From Hydrogenophilales bacterium (GTDB taxonomy: Bacteria; Pseudomonadota; Gammaproteobacteria; Burkholderiales; Thiobacillaceae), in NCBI GenBank assembly GCA_016719465.1, contig JADJYY010000001.1:1-64000 (forward strand): a stretch of 64,000 nucleotides of DNA, given 5' to 3'. The first letter of the stretch is position 1, and each line of letters opens with the position of its first letter. Under the pieces are notes generated by a model. The model saw nothing but the letters and a program-made list of their open reading frames with translations. It searched no databases and had not been told where the DNA came from. Position numbers and translations under genes: made by a program. This document shows, one piece after another, positions 59,613 through 64,000 of this stretch.

Positions 59613-61532
59613 ATGACCCGTCCGCTCGCGCGCCACCTCGATCGCTCCCCAAGCGATAGGCAATTCCGCCATTTCTTCGTCCTGACCTGGCTACTGGTCG
59701 CGATCCACGTCGGCAGCTTTGCCGCATCGGCCCAGGTGAAGGACATGGCGACGGCATCCTGGACGCTGGCCACCACCGCCAGCTACGCCTTTCTCTATCT
59801 GTTGCCGGCCCTGGTCATCGGCCTGGCCCTGCGCCTCGCCTTGCCCCCCGGGCCGGGCCGGGCCGGGCGGGAGTGGATGGTGGCGATCGGCCTGATTTTC
59901 CTCACGGGCGCCACCCATACCCTGCTGTTCGCGGATCGCATGATCTACGGCATGTATGGCTTTCACATCAACGGCTTCGTGCTCGACCTGGTGCTGACCC
60001 CCGGTGGCATCGCCTCCCTCGGCGCCAGCCGCGGCACCGAGCTGACCGCCCTGGCCATCATCCTGGCGATGTTCGCCATGCAGGCGGCGGCCTATCTCTG
60101 GTCCATGCGCGCACAGCGGGATCCCGAGAACGCCGGGGCCCGCCGGCCGGCTTACCGTGTTCGCTGGCTCCTCCTGGCCATGCTGGTCATGACCCTGGGG
60201 GAGCGCGTCGCCTATGGCGTCAGCCATGCCACCAACTACCAGCCCATCCTGTTCGCCAGCGAGCGCTACCCGCTCTACCTGCCGCTCACCTTCCGCAAGC
60301 TGGCCCGCGCGGCGGGCCTGGGCGATGACGGCGGGGAGACGGTGTCGGCGAGGGTAAAAACCATCGAGCTCGGCTACCCGCTGGCGCCGCTGACGGTGGT
60401 GAAGCCGGAAAAACCCCTCAACATCGTGTGGCTGGTGGCCGAATCCTTGCGTTTCGACATGCTCACCCCGGAAATCATGCCGAACCTGTGGCGATTGTCC
60501 GAGCAGTCGCTGCGACTGGAACGCCATTACAGCGGCAGCAACATGACCCAGATGGGCGTGTTCACCATGTTCTACGGCCTCTACGGCAACTACTGGTTTC
60601 CCATGCTGGCGGCCCGGCGTCCGCCGGTGCTGATGGATGAGCTCCAGCGGCAGGGCTACCAGTTCGGCCTCTACACCAGCCAGCGTTTCACCTACCCGGC
60701 CTTCGACAAGACGATATTCACCAGGATGAACCCGGCGGACATGCACGCCCTGTCCGGTGGCCCCCCCGCCTGGCAACGCGACCGGCAAAACATCGATGCC
60801 CTGGGCGAATTCATCGACCGGCGTGACCCGAAGCGGCCATTCATGACCTACATGTTCTTCGAATCCACGCACGCCAATTACAGTTTCCCGGAAGACTCGG
60901 CCATCGCCAGGCCCTATATGGAAGACCTCAATTACCTCACGGCCGACTTCGCGAAAGACATCGGCCCGATCAAGAACCGCTACATCAACGCCGCCCATCA
61001 CGTCGACGGGCAGATCAGGCGAGTCGTTGAACATTTGCGGTCACGCGACCTGCTCGACAGCACGGTGATCATCGTTCTGGGCGACCATGGGGAAGAGTTC
61101 ATGGAGCACAGCCGCTGGGGGCACGGTTCCGAGTTCAACCGCCAGCAGACCGGCACGCCGGCGGTCATCCGGGTGCCCGGCCAGGCGCCCAGGGTCATCA
61201 CCGGCATCACCAGCCATCTGGACATTCCCGCCACCCTCCTGCCGCTGCTGGGCGTGAAAAATCCGCCGCAAGATTACAGCCAGGGCGGCAACCTGCTGGC
61301 ACCGGATTTCCATCGCGAATACGCCGTCGCCGCCGACTGGAACCGGATCGCCTACCTTGGGGCCGACTACAAGATCACCCTGCCCATCAACTCGATGGGG
61401 GCGCTGCGCAACGAGGTGACCGATGGCGAGGATGCCCCCGTCGGGGACGCGCGGCGCGCCAAACAGGCCATCCAGCCGGCGCTGCGGGAAATCATGGTGA
61501 ACCTGAGCCGATTCAGCAGGCACGGCAATTGA
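59613..61532 (+). CDS. Inner-membrane sulfatase-fold protein, YejM/PbgA-like
   Basis: 639 aa. Five or so N-terminal helices (residues about 22-200), then a periplasmic sulfatase/alkaline-phosphatase-like domain starting NIVWLVAESLRFDMLTPEIMPNL. At the position of the sulfatase nucleophile is HYSGSNMTQMGVFTMFYGLYGNYW, the pattern of YejM/PbgA-type proteins (HFS-GN...GLFYGL), and VLGDHGEEFMEHSRWGHGSE carries metal ligands. Relatives act in LPS/outer-membrane lipid homeostasis; catalytic activity is not certain. No partner genes nearby. Confidence 0.85.
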   Translation: MTRPLARHLDRSPSDRQFRHFFVLTWLLVAIHVGSFAASAQVKDMATASWTLATTASYAFLYLLPALVIGLALRLALPPGPGRAGREWMVAIGLIFLTGATHTLLFADRMIYGMYGFHINGFVLDLVLTPGGIASLGASRGTELTALAIILAMFAMQAAAYLWSMRAQRDPENAGARRPAYRVRWLLLAMLVMTLGERVAYGVSHATNYQPILFASERYPLYLPLTFRKLARAAGLGDDGGETVSARVKTIELGYPLAPLTVVKPEKPLNIVWLVAESLRFDMLTPEIMPNLWRLSEQSLRLERHYSGSNMTQMGVFTMFYGLYGNYWFPMLAARRPPVLMDELQRQGYQFGLYTSQRFTYPAFDKTIFTRMNPADMHALSGGPPAWQRDRQNIDALGEFIDRRDPKRPFMTYMFFESTHANYSFPEDSAIARPYMEDLNYLTADFAKDIGPIKNRYINAAHHVDGQIRRVVEHLRSRDLLDSTVIIVLGDHGEEFMEHSRWGHGSEFNRQQTGTPAVIRVPGQAPRVITGITSHLDIPATLLPLLGVKNPPQDYSQGGNLLAPDFHREYAVAADWNRIAYLGADYKITLPINSMGALRNEVTDGEDAPVGDARRAKQAIQPALREIMVNLSRFSRHGN

Positions 61533-61614
61533 CCGCCGCGGGCAGGCGAACCACCAGGCGGATCATGGCGGGGGAGGGGCCGCGGCGCGCCTCCCGGACG
61601 GGAGATCCGGCGCG

Positions 61615-62364
61615 CTACTTGTCGCTGGAATACGGCTCGCGCAACACGACCGGCTTTACCGCGCCCTTGCGCATGCGGATGTTGAGCATCTCGACGCCCA
61701 CGGAAAAGGCCATGGCGAAGTAGATGTAGCCCTTCGGCACATGATGGCCGAAACCGTCGGCGATCAGCACGACGCCGACCACGACCAGGAACGACAGGGC
61801 CAGCATCTTGATGGTGGGATGATCCGACACGAAACGGCCGATGGCGGGAGCGAACAGCATCATCAGGCCGACCGAGGCGACCACCGCCGCGATCATCACG
61901 GCGACCTCGCTGACCATGCCGACGGCGGTGATGATGGAATCGAGGGAGAAGACCAGATCGATGACGATGATCTGGGCGATGACCCCGGCGAAGCTCGAGG
62001 CCACCTTGCGGGAGGCCTCGCCCTCTTCGCCCTCGAGCAGTTGGTGGACCTCGCCGGTGCTCTTCCAGATCAGGAACAGGCCCCCGGAAATCAGGATCAG
62101 GTCGCGCCCGGAAAGCTCCCATCCCGTCACGGTGAACACCGGCTCGGTCAGGCCGACGATCCATGACAACAGCAACAACAGGCCGATGCGCATGAACATG
62201 GCCAGGAACAGGCCCAGCCGGCGGGCGAACTCCCGACTCTCGCGCGGCAATTTGTCGACCAGGATGGAGATGAAGATGATGTTGTCGATGCCCAGGACGA
62301 GTTCCAGGGCGGTCAGCGTGAGGAAGGCAATCCAGATTTCGGGGCTAAGCAGGAGTTCGATCAT
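61615..62364 (-). CDS. TerC-family membrane protein
   Basis: 249 aa with seven helices. TerC signature acidic residues in LTALELVLGIDNIIFISI and IVIDLVFSLDSIITAVGM. Family members act in metal (Mn) efflux or metallation of exported proteins. Stand-alone, converges with the sulfatase gene. Confidence 0.93.
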   Translation of the reverse strand: MIELLLSPEIWIAFLTLTALELVLGIDNIIFISILVDKLPRESREFARRLGLFLAMFMRIGLLLLLSWIVGLTEPVFTVTGWELSGRDLILISGGLFLIWKSTGEVHQLLEGEEGEASRKVASSFAGVIAQIIVIDLVFSLDSIITAVGMVSEVAVMIAAVVASVGLMMLFAPAIGRFVSDHPTIKMLALSFLVVVGVVLIADGFGHHVPKGYIYFAMAFSVGVEMLNIRMRKGAVKPVVLREPYSSDK

Positions 62365-62474
62365 GGTCGGAGCTAGGTAAGGAATACGGTGGCCGGCAAC
62401 CGGGCATTATGCCCGCCCCTGGAGGTAAAAGGCGCGCGGCGACGTCCCGAAGCCTGATCAGCGCGCGGCATGGA

Positions 62475-62777
62475 TCAGAGGATCAAGTCCGCCGAAAGCA
62501 CCCGGTTGCCCAGCAGATACACCCTGCCCGCCTGCCGGTCGTCGCCGACGCTGGAGTACTCGAAGGCATACTCCCGGTAGAGGCGCGCGCGCTGGTCCGC
62601 GTCCCGGCGCAGGGCCATTTTCTTGAGGGCGACGCTTTCGTCCAGGAACTGGACCCCGGCCTGTTCGCAGGCGCGGCGGGCGGCCTGAAGGGCCAGCTCC
62701 CGCTTCTGCAAGCCATCCCACCAGAAGGCGCCCAGGCCGGCCAGGCCGGCAAGCAGCAGCCCTTCCGACGGGCTCAT
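62475..62777 (-). CDS. DUF3301-type small membrane-associated protein
   Basis: 100 aa with a short hydrophobic N-terminus (SEGLLLAGLAGLGAFWW), then KRELALQAARRACEQAGVQFLDESVAL and LYREYAFEYSSVGDDRQAGRVYLLG. This pattern, including the FEYSS-G-R-G segment, matches DUF3301 proteins. Start overlaps the helicase stop (ATGA). Function unknown. Confidence 0.8.
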   Translation of the reverse strand: MSPSEGLLLAGLAGLGAFWWDGLQKRELALQAARRACEQAGVQFLDESVALKKMALRRDADQRARLYREYAFEYSSVGDDRQAGRVYLLGNRVLSADLIL

Positions 62778-64000
62778 GACAGGGCGGTGGGCGAGTCGGT
62801 CTCGGGGGGGCCTCCGGCCGGCGGTGGCATCAACAGGGCGCAGACCGGTTCGGCGCGGCGCCGGCCGAAGCGGGTAGGGACGCCGGGGCTGGCGGCCGGG
62901 GAAGCCACGGCGGCGGGAGGAACGACGACCTGGACCTGGGCAGCCTCCGGCAGGGGGGTGACTTTCAGGTCGCGCTTGATGAAGCGCTCGATGCCGGCGA
63001 GCAGGCGCTCCTCCTCGTGGGACACCAGGGAGACCGCCAGTCCGGAGGCGCCGGCGCGGCCGGTGCGGCCGATGCGGTGGATGTAGTCCTCGGGAGCATA
63101 GGGCAATTCGTAGTTCACCACGCAGGGCAGTTCGACGATGTCCAGGCCCCGGGCGGCGATGTCCGTGGCCACCAGCAGATGCACCTTGCCCTGCTTGAAG
63201 CCGTCCAGGGCGGCCAGGCGCTCCAGCTGGGCCTTGTCGCCGTGGATGGTGGCGGCCTGGATGCCGCGCTTGAGCAGGCGGCGGCCGAGCTTGTCGGCGG
63301 CTATCTTGGTGCGGGTGAAGACCAGGGCCTGGCCGATATCCAGGGCCTTGACCACCTTGACCAGGGCATCCAGCTTGTCGTCCTCCCTGACCTTGTGGAC
63401 CACCTGCTCCACCAGTTCGGTGGCGCTGTTGCGGCGGGCGACTTCCACCTTCAGCGGATTCCGCAGGAAGCTCTTGGCCAGGCCGACGATGCTGTCGTCG
63501 AAGGTGGCGGAGAACAGCAGGGTCTGGCGCTGGCTGGGCAGCAGGTTGAGGATGCGCTTCAGGTCCGGCATGAAGCCCATGTCCAGCATGCGGTCCGCCT
63601 CGTCCAGCACCAGGAACTGCACCTGGGACAGGAGCGCGCCGCGGCTGCCGCAGTGGTCGAGCAGGCGACCCGGCGTGGCCACCAGGATTTCCACGCCGGC
63701 CTTCAGGGCGGCTTCCTGGGGTTTCATGTCGACGCCGCCGAACACCACGGTGCTGCGCAGCGGCAGGTTCTTGTTGTAGGTCACCACGCTTTCATGGACC
63801 TGGATGACCAGTTCCCGGGTGGGGGCCAGGACCAGGGCGCGCACCGGATGCCGGGCCGGGGAGGCGCTGGTGTTGGCGTGGGCGAGCATCTTCTGCAACA
63901 GGGGCAGGGCGAAGGCGGCGGTCTTGCCGGTGCCGGTCTGGGCCTGGGCCATGAGATCCCGGCCGGAGAGCACCAGGGGAATGGCCTGCTTCTGGATGGG
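62774..64000 (-). CDS. rhlE: DEAD-box RNA helicase (RhlE-like), start lies outside the window
   Basis: At least 408 codons, open to base 64000. Q-motif tail PIQKQAIPLVLSGRDLM, motif I AQTGTGKTAAFALP, motif II VLDEADRMLDMGF, motif III SATF, motif VI HRIGRTGRAG. This is the core of RhlE-type DEAD-box helicases; the C-terminal tail is Pro/Ala-rich with basic FGRRRAE. Involved in RNA remodelling and ribosome assembly by family. The N-terminal portion is missing only because the window ends. Confidence 0.93.
   Translation of the reverse strand, partial: PIQKQAIPLVLSGRDLMAQAQTGTGKTAAFALPLLQKMLAHANTSASPARHPVRALVLAPTRELVIQVHESVVTYNKNLPLRSTVVFGGVDMKPQEAALKAGVEILVATPGRLLDHCGSRGALLSQVQFLVLDEADRMLDMGFMPDLKRILNLLPSQRQTLLFSATFDDSIVGLAKSFLRNPLKVEVARRNSATELVEQVVHKVREDDKLDALVKVVKALDIGQALVFTRTKIAADKLGRRLLKRGIQAATIHGDKAQLERLAALDGFKQGKVHLLVATDIAARGLDIVELPCVVNYELPYAPEDYIHRIGRTGRAGASGLAVSLVSHEEERLLAGIERFIKRDLKVTPLPEAAQVQVVVPPAAVASPAASPGVPTRFGRRRAEPVCALLMPPPAGGPPETDSPTALS

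Overview
This window is a high-GC, gene-dense bacterial chromosome segment. It fits a betaproteobacterium, probably Rhodocyclales or a related facultative or anaerobic sulfur-associated lineage. The evidence is the housekeeping run ndk-rlmN-pilW-rodZ-ispG-hisS-yfgM-bamB-der, typical of beta- and gammaproteobacteria, together with pmbA/yjgA, a reverse-type (oxidative) DsrA, an Rnf complex and TRAP transporter genes. I saw no rRNA or tRNA genes, no CRISPR array and no prophage. Taxonomy below class is inference.

Layout. 1-2.8 kb is a decayed left edge: a broken RTX-repeat gene, an IS3-type transposase start remnant, a double-thioredoxin periplasmic protein and a fragment of an SRPBCC gene. 2.9-8.0 kb is a SUF iron-sulfur assembly operon (Rrf2 regulator, SufB, SufC, SufD, SufU, SufT-like, Rieske ferredoxin) with no sufS. 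8.3-12.8 kb holds a MASE1 hybrid histidine kinase, a small exported protein behind a 22-bp perfect palindrome, a LuxR-type response regulator and a trypsin-like protease. 13.0-15.4 kb has an orphan dsrA followed by a VOC protein and an HdrC-like iron-sulfur protein, with no dsrB. 15.8-25.0 kb is the nine-gene housekeeping operon on the minus strand. 25.2-34.3 kb carries a SPOR protein, tilS, accA, slyD, a peroxiredoxin, a Fur-family regulator, a TRAP binding protein, a cytochrome c, polyphosphate:AMP phosphotransferase, FKBP and an OmpA-like lipoprotein. 34.4-38.5 kb has TRAP permease genes, a MITE-like element, pmbA and yjgA. 38.8-44.9 kb has a signalling pair (HDOD kinase; REC-PAS-GGDEF-EAL protein) and an Atm1-type ABC exporter; recQ follows.

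The most interesting region is 46.8-59.5 kb. It is a single minus-strand locus rnfB, giant pyruvate:ferredoxin oxidoreductase (1663 aa), rnfC, an unknown gene, rnfD, rnfG, rnfE, rnfA and a small Cys-rich NqrM-like gene, with a divergent LysR regulator. The core order C-D-G-E-A is that of clostridial-type Rnf operons rather than the A-B-C-D-G-E order of most proteobacteria. The layout suggests a self-contained module in which pyruvate oxidation reduces ferredoxin (or the PFOR's own fused C-terminal ferredoxin domain) and Rnf couples that to NAD(H) and an ion gradient, possibly in reverse. The right edge has a YejM-like sulfatase, TerC, a DUF3301-like protein and a truncated RhlE-type helicase.

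A second theme is intergenic repeats. At least five junctions carry hairpin-forming arrays of degenerate 7-bp units, several of which have become the coding ends of adjacent proteins. A different inverted repeat lies in frame inside rnfG, and a MITE with a 5-bp target duplication separates pmbA from dctQ. Four single-base frame breaks (RTX gene, rlmN, twice in the GGDEF-EAL gene) suggest either decay or residual sequencing indels.
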